A DNA stretch of 64,000 bases from Tsukamurella sputi (GCF_007858445.1 NZ_VIGV01000001.1:434001-498000); one strand, 5' to 3'. Positions 18,869-28,281 are shown, numbered from the stretch's first letter. The notes: a model not told the origin generated them from the letters alone. A program made the numbers and translations.

Positions 18869-19813
18869 TCAGCGGGTGCGGGTGAGCGGGTGGCAGCCGA
18901 AGATGTGCTGCCGGGTGCGGGTGGCGATGCCCGCGGGGAGGTCGATGTCGCAGCCGGGCATGTCCTGCTCGACGATCGCGAACAGGTCCGGGTTGATCCG
19001 CAGCGCCGCCTCGATGACCGGGGCGAAGTCCGGGATCCCGTTCGGCGGCTCGACCATAATGGCGGAGGCCGCGTCGGCGAACGGCGTGTCGTTCTTGAGC
19101 ACCTCCCAGATCAAGGTCGGATCGATCTGCTTGAGGTGCAGGTAGCCGATGCGCTCGGGGTGGCGCTGCATGAGGGCCACGTTGTCACCGCCGTAGTACG
19201 CGAAGTGACCGGTGTCGAGGCAGAGGTTGAGGTAACGCGGGTCCGTCTCGGCGAGGAGCCGCTCCACCTCGCCGGTGGTACCGACGTGGCTGTCGGCGTG
19301 CGAGTGGAACTGCTGCTTGGTCCCGTATTCCTCCGCCAGGGCCTTGCCGAGCCGATCGTGGCCGGCGGCCAGGGCCTTCCACTGCTCGTCGTCCAGCGTG
19401 CGGGCCTCGAGTGCCTCCCCCGTCAGATCGGAGCGCCAGAGGTCGGGGATGACGACGATGTGCTCCGCTCCCAGGGCTCCGACGAGGGTGGCGACGTCGC
19501 TCACCTGCTGCCAGGCGCGGTCCCACTGGTCGGCCCCCTTGTGGAAGCCGGTGAAGATGGTGCCGCCCGACAGCTCGAGATCGCGCTTGCCGAGCTCGTC
19601 ACGCAGGCGCTCCGGATCTGTGGGCAGGTAGCCGTACGGGCCCAGTTCGATGTAGTGGTAGCCGGCCTCGGCGACCTCGTCGAGGAAGCGGTCCCAGGGC
19701 GTCTGCCGCGGGTGGTCGGCGAACCAGACGCCCCACGAATCGGGGGCGGTGCCGATGCGGAGGCCTTCGGTGTGCGCGGCGGTGGAGGCGGTCGTGCCCA
19801 GGGTGTCGGTCAT
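18869..19813 (-). CDS. iolE: Inosose dehydratase
   Basis: 314-residue TIM-barrel enzyme that dehydrates 2-keto-myo-inositol, second step of the pathway. Family features seen: GTAPDSWGVWF near the N-terminus, HSHADSHVGTTGEVERLL, LCLDTGHFAYYGGDN and YLHLKQIDP, with the histidine/aspartate metal ligands. Start ATG 19813 gives a 19-residue leader before the conserved region. It lies between iolD and iolG. Confidence 0.93.
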   Translation of the reverse strand: MTDTLGTTASTAAHTEGLRIGTAPDSWGVWFADHPRQTPWDRFLDEVAEAGYHYIELGPYGYLPTDPERLRDELGKRDLELSGGTIFTGFHKGADQWDRAWQQVSDVATLVGALGAEHIVVIPDLWRSDLTGEALEARTLDDEQWKALAAGHDRLGKALAEEYGTKQQFHSHADSHVGTTGEVERLLAETDPRYLNLCLDTGHFAYYGGDNVALMQRHPERIGYLHLKQIDPTLIWEVLKNDTPFADAASAIMVEPPNGIPDFAPVIEAALRINPDLFAIVEQDMPGCDIDLPAGIATRTRQHIFGCHPLTRTR

Positions 19814-19859
19814 GACGGTGGTCCTTAGGTCGGATCGTGGAAGATGATGGGGCGAGGGC

Positions 19860-21809
19860 TCAGCCCAGCAGGGGCCGCTGCGCCTTCTGCTGGTCCAGGT
19901 ACTCGGCGCGGGCGGTGGCGGTGCTGTCGATCGTGGACACCGCGGCGACCGGGACGTCCCACCAGCCGTTGCCCTCGGGGGCGTAGAGATGCGGGTCGTT
20001 GTGGATCTGGATGACGGTGGGCCACGACGCCGCCTTGGCAGCACGCACCGCGTCGGTGAGCTGCGCGACCGAGTCCGGGCCGGGCGCGATGTCGACGACC
20101 CGCGCTCCGTAGCTGCGAGCGTTGGCCGCCAGGTCGACGGGCAGGAACTCGCCGCGCTCGAGATCCGGTGCGGGGACGCCAACGGACTCGTCGGCCGTCC
20201 GGTAGCGGGTGCCGAAGCGCTGCGAACCGACGGTCTCCGAGAGGTGGCCGATCGAGGCGTAGCCCTGGTTCTCGACGATGACGACGATGAGCTTGATCCC
20301 CTCCGCGACGGCGGTCACGAGTTCGCTGTTGAGCATGAGATACGAACCGTCGCCGACCATGACCACGACGTCGCGGTCGTCGCCGAGGGCGAGCAGCCCA
20401 CGCTTGGCGCCGAGGCCGCCGGCGATCTCGTATCCCATGCAGGAGAAGGCGTATTCGACGTGGTAGCCGAGCGGATCCCGCACGCGCCACAGCTTCTGCA
20501 GGTCGCCGGGCAGCGAGCCCGCCGCCTGCACGATCACGTCGGCGGGGTCCATCGCCGCGTGTACCGCGCCGATCACCTCGGGCTGGCCCGGCAGGTCCGC
20601 GCCGGTGGGCGCGAGAGCCGTGTCGACCAGCGCGTCCCACTCCGCCTTGACCGCTGCGGCCGCGGCGACGGATTCCGCCGGCACGCGGTAGTCGGCGAGC
20701 TCCACGCGCAGCGCCGCGAGCCCCTCCCGCGCGTCGGCGATGAGCGGCAGCTGGGAACCGTGCTTGTAGGCGTCGAAGGACGCGACGTTGAGGTTGACGA
20801 AGCGCACGCCGGCGTCCTGGAAGGCGGTGCGGCTGGCGGTGGTGAAATCACTGTATCGGGTACCGATCCCGATGATCACATCCGCCTGCGCGGCGATCGC
20901 GTTCGCCGCCGCGCTGCCGGTGGCACCGACCCCGCCGACGTTCAGCGGGTGATCCCAGGCCAGCACACCTCCGCCGGCCTGCGTGGTGCCGACGGGGATC
21001 GACGTGGCTTCCGCGAACCGTCGCAGCTCGTCCTCCGCACCCGCGTAGAGCACGCCGCCGCCGGCGACGATGAGGGGGCGCTTCGCGTCCCGGATCGCCG
21101 CGACGGCGCGAGCCAGCGGGCCGCGCTCGGGCAGGGGCCGGCGGAGGTGCCACTCGCGATCGGCGAGGAACTCCTCGGGCACGTCGACGGCCTCGGCCTG
21201 GACGTCCTCCGGCAGGGCGATGGTGACGGCGCCGGTCTCCGCGGGGTCCGTGAGTACCCGCATCGCGGCGAGGGCGATGGAGAACAGTTGCTCCGGCCGC
21301 TGCACCCGGTCGAAGAACTTCGACAGCGGACGGAAGGCGTCGGAGACCTGCAGCCCGATGTCGTGCGGGTGCTCGAGCTGCTGCAGCACCGGATCGGCGA
21401 CGCGGGTGGCGAAGGTGTCGGAGACCAGGAGCAGGGCGGGAAGGCGGTTGGCGGTCGCGAGCGCGGCGCCCGTCAGCATGTTCGCGGCGCCCGGGCCCAC
21501 GGAGGCGGTGCACGCGTAGGTGCCGCGCCGGCGGTGCATGCGGGCGTAGCCGACGGCCTGGTGCACCATGGCCTGCTCGTTGCGGGCCTGGTGGTAGGGC
21601 ATGAGCCCGGCGTCGGTGGTCGCGTACTGCAGGAGGGCCTGGCCCACGCCGGCGACGTTGCCGTGGCCGAAGATGCCGAAGGTCGCGGGGACGGTGCGCT
21701 CACGCACGGTGCTCACGGTGCCGTCGGCGTGCACCGTCTCGTCCACGGTCCACTGGTGCGCCAGGAACTCGATGAGGGCCTGGCCCACGGTCATCCGCCG
21801 GGTGCTCAT
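19860..21809 (-). CDS. iolD: 3D-(3,5/4)-trihydroxycyclohexane-1,2-dione hydrolase
   Basis: 649-residue thiamine-diphosphate enzyme that opens the inositol ring to 5-deoxy-glucuronate. The TPP-binding segment GDGSYLMLN with a downstream VIVENQGY lies near residue 475, and the N-terminal HQARNEQAMVHQAVGYAR carries the activating glutamate; TASVGPGAANMLTG and IGHLSETVGSQRFG are IolD-like. The start overlaps the iolB stop by four bases (ATGA) with GGAGA upstream. Confidence 0.95.
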   Translation of the reverse strand: MSTRRMTVGQALIEFLAHQWTVDETVHADGTVSTVRERTVPATFGIFGHGNVAGVGQALLQYATTDAGLMPYHQARNEQAMVHQAVGYARMHRRRGTYACTASVGPGAANMLTGAALATANRLPALLLVSDTFATRVADPVLQQLEHPHDIGLQVSDAFRPLSKFFDRVQRPEQLFSIALAAMRVLTDPAETGAVTIALPEDVQAEAVDVPEEFLADREWHLRRPLPERGPLARAVAAIRDAKRPLIVAGGGVLYAGAEDELRRFAEATSIPVGTTQAGGGVLAWDHPLNVGGVGATGSAAANAIAAQADVIIGIGTRYSDFTTASRTAFQDAGVRFVNLNVASFDAYKHGSQLPLIADAREGLAALRVELADYRVPAESVAAAAAVKAEWDALVDTALAPTGADLPGQPEVIGAVHAAMDPADVIVQAAGSLPGDLQKLWRVRDPLGYHVEYAFSCMGYEIAGGLGAKRGLLALGDDRDVVVMVGDGSYLMLNSELVTAVAEGIKLIVVIVENQGYASIGHLSETVGSQRFGTRYRTADESVGVPAPDLERGEFLPVDLAANARSYGARVVDIAPGPDSVAQLTDAVRAAKAASWPTVIQIHNDPHLYAPEGNGWWDVPVAAVSTIDSTATARAEYLDQQKAQRPLLG

Positions 21810-22750
21810 CGCTCGTCTCCTTCGGTCGGTGCGGCGGTGTAGGGCAGCCGCGGGTCGGTGGCCTGTGCCGGCCAGGTGTCCCGCAGCCAGGCCTGGCGCG
21901 GGTCGTCGCTGATCAGCCACACCCGCTCGGGGTCGGGGCCGGCCATGACATTGAGGTAATAGAGGTCGTACTCGGGGGCGGCCATCGCGGGCCCGTGGTA
22001 GCCGAAGGGCACGAGGGCGATGTCGCCAGTGCGGACGAGCGCGTTGGTGTCGATCTCCCCCGCCGCCGACGAGTAGGTGACGAAGCTTCCGAAGGCGTCG
22101 GCGGTGTCGGGCACGGCCCCGGCGGGCAGGCCGCGAGCGGGCGCCGTCTCGAAGTAGTAGATCTCCTCGAGCCGGGACTCGTGGCCGGCGACGTGTTCGT
22201 CGTGCTTGTGGGCGGGATGGCTGCTCCAGTTGCCGCCCGGCGTGATCACCTCGCACACGATGAGCGCGGCCGCGTCCAGCGCGCCCGGCGTGCCGAAGTT
22301 GTGCACCTGCCGGGTGTCCCGGCCGGCACCGCGCACTTCGACGGGCACCTCCGCCCCGGCGATGTACCGCGTGGGGCGGCGCTGTGACGTGGGGGCCTCC
22401 GCGATCGCCACGCGGGCGGGCCCGCGGACGGCGAATCCCCCACCAGCGCCGACGTACAGCACGTCGGTGGGGCCGTCGAAGACGGACGCGCGGCCGGCGA
22501 GCGCGACGACGGGGCCACCGTCGAAACCCGCGGCGGCAGCCGCGTCGAGCTCGACCACGACGCCGCCCGACAGGGGCACGACGATGCGCTCGATGTCACC
22601 GCCGGGCAGCACGATCGGATCCTCCCCGAGGTCCGCCACGCGGATCCCCGTGTGCGCCCAGCCGGGGAGAGACCCGTCGACCACCGACTCCCACCCGTCC
22701 CGCGCCAATACGCCGCGGGCGTGGAACCATTCGTTGGGCGTCGTCGCCAT
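21806..22750 (-). CDS. iolB: 5-deoxy-glucuronate isomerase
   Basis: 314-residue cupin enzyme converting 5-deoxy-D-glucuronate to 5-dehydro-2-deoxy-D-gluconate. The second cupin motif SSHPAHKHDEH...EEIYYFE and the later PFGYHGP/YDLYYLNVMAGP are characteristic, with histidines for the metal. It follows iolA after 58 bases and is translationally coupled to iolD. Confidence 0.95.
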   Translation of the reverse strand: MATTPNEWFHARGVLARDGWESVVDGSLPGWAHTGIRVADLGEDPIVLPGGDIERIVVPLSGGVVVELDAAAAAGFDGGPVVALAGRASVFDGPTDVLYVGAGGGFAVRGPARVAIAEAPTSQRRPTRYIAGAEVPVEVRGAGRDTRQVHNFGTPGALDAAALIVCEVITPGGNWSSHPAHKHDEHVAGHESRLEEIYYFETAPARGLPAGAVPDTADAFGSFVTYSSAAGEIDTNALVRTGDIALVPFGYHGPAMAAPEYDLYYLNVMAGPDPERVWLISDDPRQAWLRDTWPAQATDPRLPYTAAPTEGDER

Positions 22751-22808
22751 CGCCGTCCTCTCCTTCGTCCGTCCTCACGGACGATGTTGCTGCCGATATC
22801 CGTTCGCG

Positions 22809-24317
22809 TCAGTGGTTCTGCGGGAATCCCAGGTCGACGCCGCCGTGGCTGGGATCGAGCCAGCGGCTGGTGATGGCCTTGAGCTGGGTGAAGAACTTCA
22901 CGCCCTCGGCCCCGTGCGCCTTGGTGTCGCCGAACATCGAGTCCTTCCAACCGCCGAAGCTGAAGGTGGCCACGGGAACCGGGATCGGCACGTTGATGCC
23001 CACCATGCCGACGCGGATGTCCTTCTGGAACCGGCGCGCCGCGCCGCCGTCGTTGGTGAAGATCGCGGTGCCGTTGCCGAAGGCGCCGGCGTTGATCAGG
23101 TCGACGCCCTCCTCGTAGCTCGCGACGCGGACGATCGCGAGCACGGGACCGAAGATCTCCTCGGTGTACACGCGAGAGGTGGTCGGCACCTTGTCGATCA
23201 GCGTCGGGCCGAGCCAGAAGCCTCCTGCGTCGCCGTCGGGGTTCACGTCGCGGCCGTCGACCACGACGTCCGCGCCGTCCTCGACGGCGACGTCGATGTA
23301 GGAGGCGACCTTGTCGCGGTGCGCCTGCGTGACGAGCGGGCCCATGTCGCAGCCGCGACGGCCGTCGCCGATCCGCAGCCCGGCCATGCGGCTCGTGATC
23401 TCCTCGATGAGGGCGTCGGCGACGGGCTCGACGGCGACCACGACCGAGATGGCCATGCACCGTTCGCCGGCCGACCCGAATCCGGCGTTGATGGCGGCGT
23501 CGGCGGTCAGGGCGAGGTCGGCATCGGGCAGCACCAGCATGTGGTTCTTGGCGCCGCCGAGGGCCTGCACCCGCTTGCCGTGCGCGGTGGCGGTCTCGTA
23601 GACGTAGCGGGCGATCGGTGTGGAGCCGACGAAGGAGACTGCCGCCACGTCGGGGTGGGTCAGCAGACCGTCGACGGCCTCCTTGTCGCCGTTGAGCACG
23701 GTGAAGACGCCCTCGGGCAGGCCGGCCTCGCGCCACAGCTCAGCGATCCAGATCGCGGCCGACGGGTCCTTCTCGCTGGGCTTGAGCACCACGGCGTTGC
23801 CGGCCGCGATCGCGATCGGGAAGAACCAGGCGGGCACCATCGCGGGGAAGTTGAACGGGCTGATCACGGCGACCACGCCCAGGGGCTGCCGGGTGGAGTA
23901 GACGTCCACCCCGCTGGAGACCTGCTCGCTGTACTCGCCCTTGAGGTGATCCGCCATCCCGCAGGCGAACTCGACGACCTCCTGGCCGCGGCTGATCTCG
24001 CCGAGCGCGTCGGAGACCACCTTGCCGTGTTCGCTCGTGATGATCTCGGCGAGCTCGCCCTTGCGGGCGTTGAGGAGCTCGCGGAACGCGAACAGTACGG
24101 CCTGGCGCTTGGCGAGGGAAAGGTCTCCCCAGCCCTCCGAGGCCCGCTTGGCAGAGGCCACGGCGGCGTCGATCTCGGCTCGGTCGGCGAGCGCGACGCG
24201 CTTGGTCACGACGCCGAGCGCGGGGTCGTAGACGTCGGCTGTGCGGCCGCTGGTGGACGGGTACTCGGCGCCGTCGATCCAGTGCGGGACGACGGTGAGG
24301 GTCTCGGTGGTGGTCAT
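22809..24317 (-). CDS. iolA: Methylmalonate-semialdehyde dehydrogenase (CoA-acylating)
   Basis: 502-residue aldehyde dehydrogenase that turns malonic (or methylmalonic) semialdehyde into acetyl- (or propionyl-) CoA, the last iol step. SPFNFPAM at 153-160, LGGAKNHM and the nucleophile Cys287 in GSAGERCMAI are the MMSDH signature; Cys287 is also the Bacillus IolA position. AAGGAG precedes the ATG. It lies between the aldolase and iolB genes. Confidence 0.96.
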   Translation of the reverse strand: MTTTETLTVVPHWIDGAEYPSTSGRTADVYDPALGVVTKRVALADRAEIDAAVASAKRASEGWGDLSLAKRQAVLFAFRELLNARKGELAEIITSEHGKVVSDALGEISRGQEVVEFACGMADHLKGEYSEQVSSGVDVYSTRQPLGVVAVISPFNFPAMVPAWFFPIAIAAGNAVVLKPSEKDPSAAIWIAELWREAGLPEGVFTVLNGDKEAVDGLLTHPDVAAVSFVGSTPIARYVYETATAHGKRVQALGGAKNHMLVLPDADLALTADAAINAGFGSAGERCMAISVVVAVEPVADALIEEITSRMAGLRIGDGRRGCDMGPLVTQAHRDKVASYIDVAVEDGADVVVDGRDVNPDGDAGGFWLGPTLIDKVPTTSRVYTEEIFGPVLAIVRVASYEEGVDLINAGAFGNGTAIFTNDGGAARRFQKDIRVGMVGINVPIPVPVATFSFGGWKDSMFGDTKAHGAEGVKFFTQLKAITSRWLDPSHGGVDLGFPQNH

Positions 24318-24351
24318 GGAGCGGCTCCTTCGCGGAGGTGGGTGCGGGTGG

Positions 24352-25266
24352 TCAGGCGCCGTGCACGAGGCCGGCGGCGGTGTCGACGGCGGCGGTCACG
24401 TCGCCGTCGCGGGGGTAGAGCAGCGTCCGGCCGACGACGAGGCCGTGCACGCCGGGCAGGGCGAGGGCCTTGGCCCACGAGGCGTAGACGGCGGCGGGGT
24501 CGCCGCCCGGGTCGCCGCCGAGGAGCAGCGTGGGGAGCGTGGTCGCCGCCATCACGCGCTCCATGTCGTCGACCACGGGGAGCTTGAGCCAGCTGTAGGC
24601 GGAGGTGTTGCCGAGGCCGGAGGCGATGGCGACCGAGTTGATGACCGCCTCGGTGGACAGGTCGTTGCCGACCTTGCCGTCGGTGCGCCGGCTCATGAAG
24701 GGCTCCAGCATGATCGGCAGCTTCGCGGCGGCCGCGGCGTCGACCGCGCGCGCTGTGGCCTCGAGCGTGACGACGGTGGCGGGATCGTCGAGGTCGACGC
24801 GCACGAGGAGCTTGCCGAAATCCAGGCCGGCGCGGCGCATCGCGGGCACGTCGTAGGACGTGTACCTGTCGTCCATCTCGAAGGCCGCGCCGCGGAGGCC
24901 ACCTCGGTTCATGGAGCCGACCACGATCTTGTCGTCGAGCAGGCCGAGCAGCGCGAGGTCCTCGATGACGTCCGGGGTGCCGAGCACGCCGTCGACGCCG
25001 GGCCGGGAGAGCGCGAGCGCCATCCGCTGCAGCAACTCGTACCGGTCCGCCATGGCCATGGCGTCGGAGCCGACCCCCAGCGCGCCACGGGCGGGATGGT
25101 CCGCGGCGACGATGAGCAGCCTGCGATCGCCCCGGACGAGCGGACGGCGGATGCGCGCGTCGAGCACCTCGGCGATGGCGTCGGGGGTCTCGTGCCGGGC
25201 GGTGCGCAGGCGTTCGAAGTCGGCTGCGCCGAGCGGGCCGGCCGTGATGGCGATGGGATCAGACAT
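24352..25266 (-). CDS. Aldolase-like TIM barrel of inositol catabolism (Cgl0159-type)
   Basis: 304 residues of (beta/alpha)8 type with LIVAADHPARG, VVGSMNRGGLRG, LEPFMSRRTDGKVGND and LLLGGDPGGDP, which resembles DeoC/LacD-class aldolases. The pathway needs an aldolase that splits 6-phospho-5-dehydro-2-deoxygluconate, and no IolJ homologue is seen; this stand-alone gene, 8 bases overlapping iolC, is the obvious candidate. The same gene type sits in the Corynebacterium iol operon. The exact catalytic lysine is not certain. Confidence 0.75.
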   Translation of the reverse strand: MSDPIAITAGPLGAADFERLRTARHETPDAIAEVLDARIRRPLVRGDRRLLIVAADHPARGALGVGSDAMAMADRYELLQRMALALSRPGVDGVLGTPDVIEDLALLGLLDDKIVVGSMNRGGLRGAAFEMDDRYTSYDVPAMRRAGLDFGKLLVRVDLDDPATVVTLEATARAVDAAAAAKLPIMLEPFMSRRTDGKVGNDLSTEAVINSVAIASGLGNTSAYSWLKLPVVDDMERVMAATTLPTLLLGGDPGGDPAAVYASWAKALALPGVHGLVVGRTLLYPRDGDVTAAVDTAAGLVHGA

Positions 25267-26236
25267 GGTCGGCGCCTCGTTCCTCGATGACGGTCTCCAC
25301 CTCGGCGGTGGTGGGCATGGCGGTCGAGCATTCGCGGCGCGAGGCGACGATGGCGCCCGCGACGTTGGCGAAGCGCAGGACTCGCTCGAGCGGCCAGCCC
25401 GCGAGGAGGCCGTGGCAGACGGCGCCGCCGAAGCCGTCTCCGGCGCCGAGCCCGTTGATCACCTCCACGAAGTGCGGCGCGACCTCGACGCGCTCGTCGC
25501 GGGTCTTCGCCAGGACACCCTTGGGGCCCTGCTTGACGACGGCGAGCTCGACGCCGCGCTCCAGCAGCGCGTCGGCGGCCCGGTCGGGAACTGTTTCGCC
25601 GACCGCGACCTCGCACTCCTCACGATTGCCGATGGCGACGGTGACGTGCTCGAGGGCCTTGCCCACCTCTTGGCTCGCAACCTCCGCCGATTCCCAGAAC
25701 ATCGGGCGGTAGTCGAGATCGAGCACGGTCAGCGAAGCTCGGCCGCGGGCGTTCCACGCGGTGTGGTGCACGGAACGGCTCGGCTCACGCGAGAGGCCGG
25801 TGACGGTGGCCCAGAAGATCTTCGCGGAGCGGATCGCGTCGAGGTCGAGCGCATCGTCGTCGAGCATGAGGTCCGGCGCGATCGGATCGCGGTAGAAGTA
25901 CAGCGGGAAGTCGTCCGGCGGGAAGATCTCACAGAAGGTGACGGGGGTGTTCAGGCCGCGGACCTCGCCGACGTACCGGTCGTCGACGCCGAGCCGCACG
26001 AGTTCCTGATGGACGAAGCGCCCGAACGGATCCGCGCCGGTCGCGGTGATGACCGCGGACCGGCGGCCGTGGCGTGCGGCGGCCACCGCGACGTTGGTCG
26101 CGCTCCCGCCGAGGTACTTGCCGAAGGTCTCGACCCGGTCGAGCCCGACACCGTCCTGCAGGGGATAGATGTCGACCCCCACCCGCCCGATCGTGATCAG
26201 GTCGAACGGGGCACCGTGGGTACCGGCGTCAGTCAT
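25259..26236 (-). CDS. iolC: 5-dehydro-2-deoxygluconokinase
   Basis: 325-residue PfkB-family kinase that phosphorylates 5-dehydro-2-deoxygluconate. FDLITIGRVGVDIYPLQ at the N-terminus, GGSATNVAVAAARHG and the catalytic GAGDGFGG with Asp267 are present. Unlike the proteobacterial form, no aldolase-like domain is fused to the C-terminus. It is the first gene of the iol operon and is divergent from iolR across 279 bases. ATG 26236 was chosen over an in-frame GTG at 26281, which lies close to operator site 26292-26303. Confidence 0.93.
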   Translation of the reverse strand: MTDAGTHGAPFDLITIGRVGVDIYPLQDGVGLDRVETFGKYLGGSATNVAVAAARHGRRSAVITATGADPFGRFVHQELVRLGVDDRYVGEVRGLNTPVTFCEIFPPDDFPLYFYRDPIAPDLMLDDDALDLDAIRSAKIFWATVTGLSREPSRSVHHTAWNARGRASLTVLDLDYRPMFWESAEVASQEVGKALEHVTVAIGNREECEVAVGETVPDRAADALLERGVELAVVKQGPKGVLAKTRDERVEVAPHFVEVINGLGAGDGFGGAVCHGLLAGWPLERVLRFANVAGAIVASRRECSTAMPTTAEVETVIEERGADHV

Positions 26237-26291
26237 GTGGGAGGCCCTCCTTAGCCTGGTCCCGGACGAGACGTGGATCACTCCCGCTCGT

Positions 26292-26303
26292 TTGTCCTGT
26301 CAA
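26292..26303 (-). promoter_or_regulatory. IolR-like operator upstream of iolC
   Basis: Minus-strand TTGACAGGACAA fits the island-wide consensus WTGWVNGRACAW and continues as ACG, as at the second iolR site. TTGACA is also a perfect -35 hexamer, so a repressor here would cover the iolC promoter. It lies 55 bases upstream of the iolC ATG. Confidence 0.6.
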
Positions 26304-26415
26304 TCTAACAGAAGGAGGCGACAATCTTCAATAGCCTTCTAGCTGCGCCGATCCACCTGTTTGAGCTGTCGCGGCAGCCGCGTGCCCACGCAGAGCGGAA
26401 TGACATGCCCATGGT

Positions 26416-26427
26416 ATGTGCGGACAT
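26416..26427 (+). promoter_or_regulatory. IolR-like operator in the iolC/iolR region, site 1
   Basis: ATGTGCGGACAT fits the island consensus and is the centre of a dyad TATGT-N4-ACATA (26415-26428). It lies about 90 bases upstream of the iolR ATG. GT-N4-AC is the core recognised by many GntR/HutC proteins. Confidence 0.5.
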
Positions 26428-26453
26428 AGGCGCGGTGGATTCGCAAGGGGCGA

Positions 26454-26465
26454 TTGTACGAACAA
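26454..26465 (+). promoter_or_regulatory. IolR-like operator in the iolC/iolR region, site 2
   Basis: TTGTACGAACAA, an inverted repeat, followed by ACGG. It lies 50 bases upstream of the iolR ATG and would suit autoregulation. Confidence 0.5.
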
Positions 26466-26515
26466 ACGGTGATCAGCGCCCGCATTTCCGGCATCGGTGC
26501 ACTAGACTGCACCGC

Positions 26516-27256
26516 ATGTCACCTGCCCCGGTCTCGGTCGAACTGGACCGCACCAGCCCCGTGCCGCTGTACTACCAGCTGGCGCAGGCCCTTGAGCGCT
26601 CGATCCTGAACGGCGAGCTCGTGCCCGGCGACCGGATCGAGAACGAGATCGACCTCGCCAAGCGGCTCACCCTCTCCCGACCCACCGCCCGCCAGGCGAT
26701 CCAGGCACTCGTGGACAAGGGCCTGCTGGTCCGCAAGCGCGGCGTCGGCACCCAGGTGGTGCGCAACGAGGTGCACCGCGCCGTGGAGCTCACCAGCCTC
26801 TACGAGGACCTGATCGCCGCGGGGCAGACCCCGTCGACGGAGCTGCTCGACTACCGCCTCGGCCGGCCGGACGAGGAGATCGCGGACGAGCTGGGCATCG
26901 AGCACGACGCACAGGTGGTCTCGATCCGGCGTCTGCGCAGCGCGGACGACGTGCCGCTCGCGATCCTCACCAACTACATCCCCGCCGAGCTCGCACCCGC
27001 GCCCGACGAGCTCCAGAGCAAGGGCCTGTACCAGTGCCTGCGCGGGCGCGGCATCACGATCGCCCAGGCGCAGCAGCGGATCGGTGCCCGCATCTCCGAC
27101 GAGGAGGAGTCGCGCCTCCTCGACGAGCCGGCGGGCGGCGCCGTGCTCACCATGCAGCGCGTCGCCTTCAACGAGTCCGGCACCGCCATCGAGTTGGGAC
27201 GGCACGTCTACCGCGCATCGCGGTACTTCTTCGACGTCTCGGTGTTCAGCCGCTAG
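26516..27256 (+). CDS. iolR: GntR/HutC-family regulator of inositol genes (IolR-like)
   Basis: 246 residues. N-terminal winged helix (PLYYQLAQALERSILNGELVPGDRIENEIDLAKRLTLSRPTARQAIQALVDKGLL) and a UTRA effector domain from about residue 90 (GQTPSTELLDYRLGRPDEEI, FNESGTAIELGRHVYRASRYFFDV). It is divergent from iolC, the same layout as iolR in Corynebacterium glutamicum, where IolR represses inositol catabolism. ATG 26516 was chosen because homology begins just after it. The stop overlaps the convergent LacI gene by two bases. Confidence 0.9.
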   Translation: MSPAPVSVELDRTSPVPLYYQLAQALERSILNGELVPGDRIENEIDLAKRLTLSRPTARQAIQALVDKGLLVRKRGVGTQVVRNEVHRAVELTSLYEDLIAAGQTPSTELLDYRLGRPDEEIADELGIEHDAQVVSIRRLRSADDVPLAILTNYIPAELAPAPDELQSKGLYQCLRGRGITIAQAQQRIGARISDEEESRLLDEPAGGAVLTMQRVAFNESGTAIELGRHVYRASRYFFDVSVFSR

Positions 27257-28281
27257 CCGTCCACCGCCGCGAGATTGGGCGGCACGACGATCTGGATCGC
27301 GGTCGGCCGCGGCCGGTGCGGACCGTCGATCGCGCCGTGGAAGGCCATGATCGCGTGGGCGGCGCCGCGCAGGTCCGCCCGCAGGTCGTGGTGCAGCACC
27401 GCCGAGATCCGACCCGCCAGCAACAGTTCGCGGTTCGATTCGGCGAGATCGTGGGCGATGTAGCCGCGATACCTCCTCCCCACCTCATCGAACGCCGCGA
27501 TGATCCCCCGGTTGCCGCCACCCGGCGAGTAGACCGCGACGATGTCCGGGTCGCTCGCGAGCACCGCGGCGACCTCCCGGTGGCACACCGCATCGAGGCC
27601 GCCCGTATCGACGATGCCGACGATCCGCCGCGCCGGGTCGGTCCGGTGGATCTCGCTGCGGAACCCCGTCTCCCGTTCCTCCTCGCCCCGGAAGAGACGG
27701 CCGCTGGTGACGACGAGCAGGGCTCCGCGCGACTCCCCCACCCACTGGGCGACGAGGTGCGCCGCGGTCACGCCCGCGGCGCGGTTGTCCATGCCCACGT
27801 ACGCGATCCGGGCGCTCTGCGGAACGTCGGTGACCACGGTGACGACGGGGATGCGGCGCGCGGTCAGGCGCGCGATCGCCGCCGCGACCGCGGGTGTGTC
27901 CGGAGCCTTGAGGACGACGCCGTGGCTCCCGCGGCGCGCGATGCCGTCGAGCTCCGCGACCAGCTCATCCGGCTGCCACGCCTCCCGCACGTGGTAGCGG
28001 GCGCGGAAGACCGCCGGGCGCAGGGTGGGCAGCTCGGCCTCCAGCGCGACGCGGGTCAGGTCCGAGAACCGGCGCGGAGTCTCCATGACCAGATCGAGCA
28101 TGAACCGGCGACCCGACAGCCGCAGTTGCGAGCGCTGCCGGTCGAGATCGGCGATCGCCTGCCGGACCTGTGCCGCCGTTCCCTCGCGCACCCCGACGCG
28201 GCCGTGGAGCACGCGGTCGACAGTGGCCTCGCTGACGCCCGCCTGCTGCGCGATCTCGCGGATCGGATGGGAGTGCGCCAC
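27253..28281 (-). CDS. LacI-family transcriptional regulator
   Basis: About 342 residues. N-terminal LacI headpiece SHPIREIAQQAGVSEATVDRVLHGRVGVREGT with hinge region, and a type I periplasmic-binding sugar domain with GMDNRAAGVTAAHLVAQWVG and VYSPGGGNRGIIAAFDEVG, the ribose/inositol-binding type. Start GTG 28281 has GAGGAGG upstream at good distance. It is divergent from the dioxygenase-SDR-MFS unit, whose likely regulator it is; the inducer is unknown. Confidence 0.88.
   Translation of the reverse strand: MAHSHPIREIAQQAGVSEATVDRVLHGRVGVREGTAAQVRQAIADLDRQRSQLRLSGRRFMLDLVMETPRRFSDLTRVALEAELPTLRPAVFRARYHVREAWQPDELVAELDGIARRGSHGVVLKAPDTPAVAAAIARLTARRIPVVTVVTDVPQSARIAYVGMDNRAAGVTAAHLVAQWVGESRGALLVVTSGRLFRGEEERETGFRSEIHRTDPARRIVGIVDTGGLDAVCHREVAAVLASDPDIVAVYSPGGGNRGIIAAFDEVGRRYRGYIAHDLAESNRELLLAGRISAVLHHDLRADLRGAAHAIMAFHGAIDGPHRPRPTAIQIVVPPNLAAVDG

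Noticed and set aside
19989-21842. Plus-strand open frame of about 617 codons
   Set aside because: Shadow of iolD; composition without domain structure, and the iolD motifs are on the other strand.
22246-23736. Second minus-strand frame across iolB and iolA, possibly a frameshift
   Set aside because: iolA and iolB are each full length and have all motifs, so no frameshift is needed.
26237-26515. Riboswitch or leader peptide between iolC and iolR
   Set aside because: No leader open frame or conserved RNA structure was visible; the sequence is explained by promoters and three operator-like sites.
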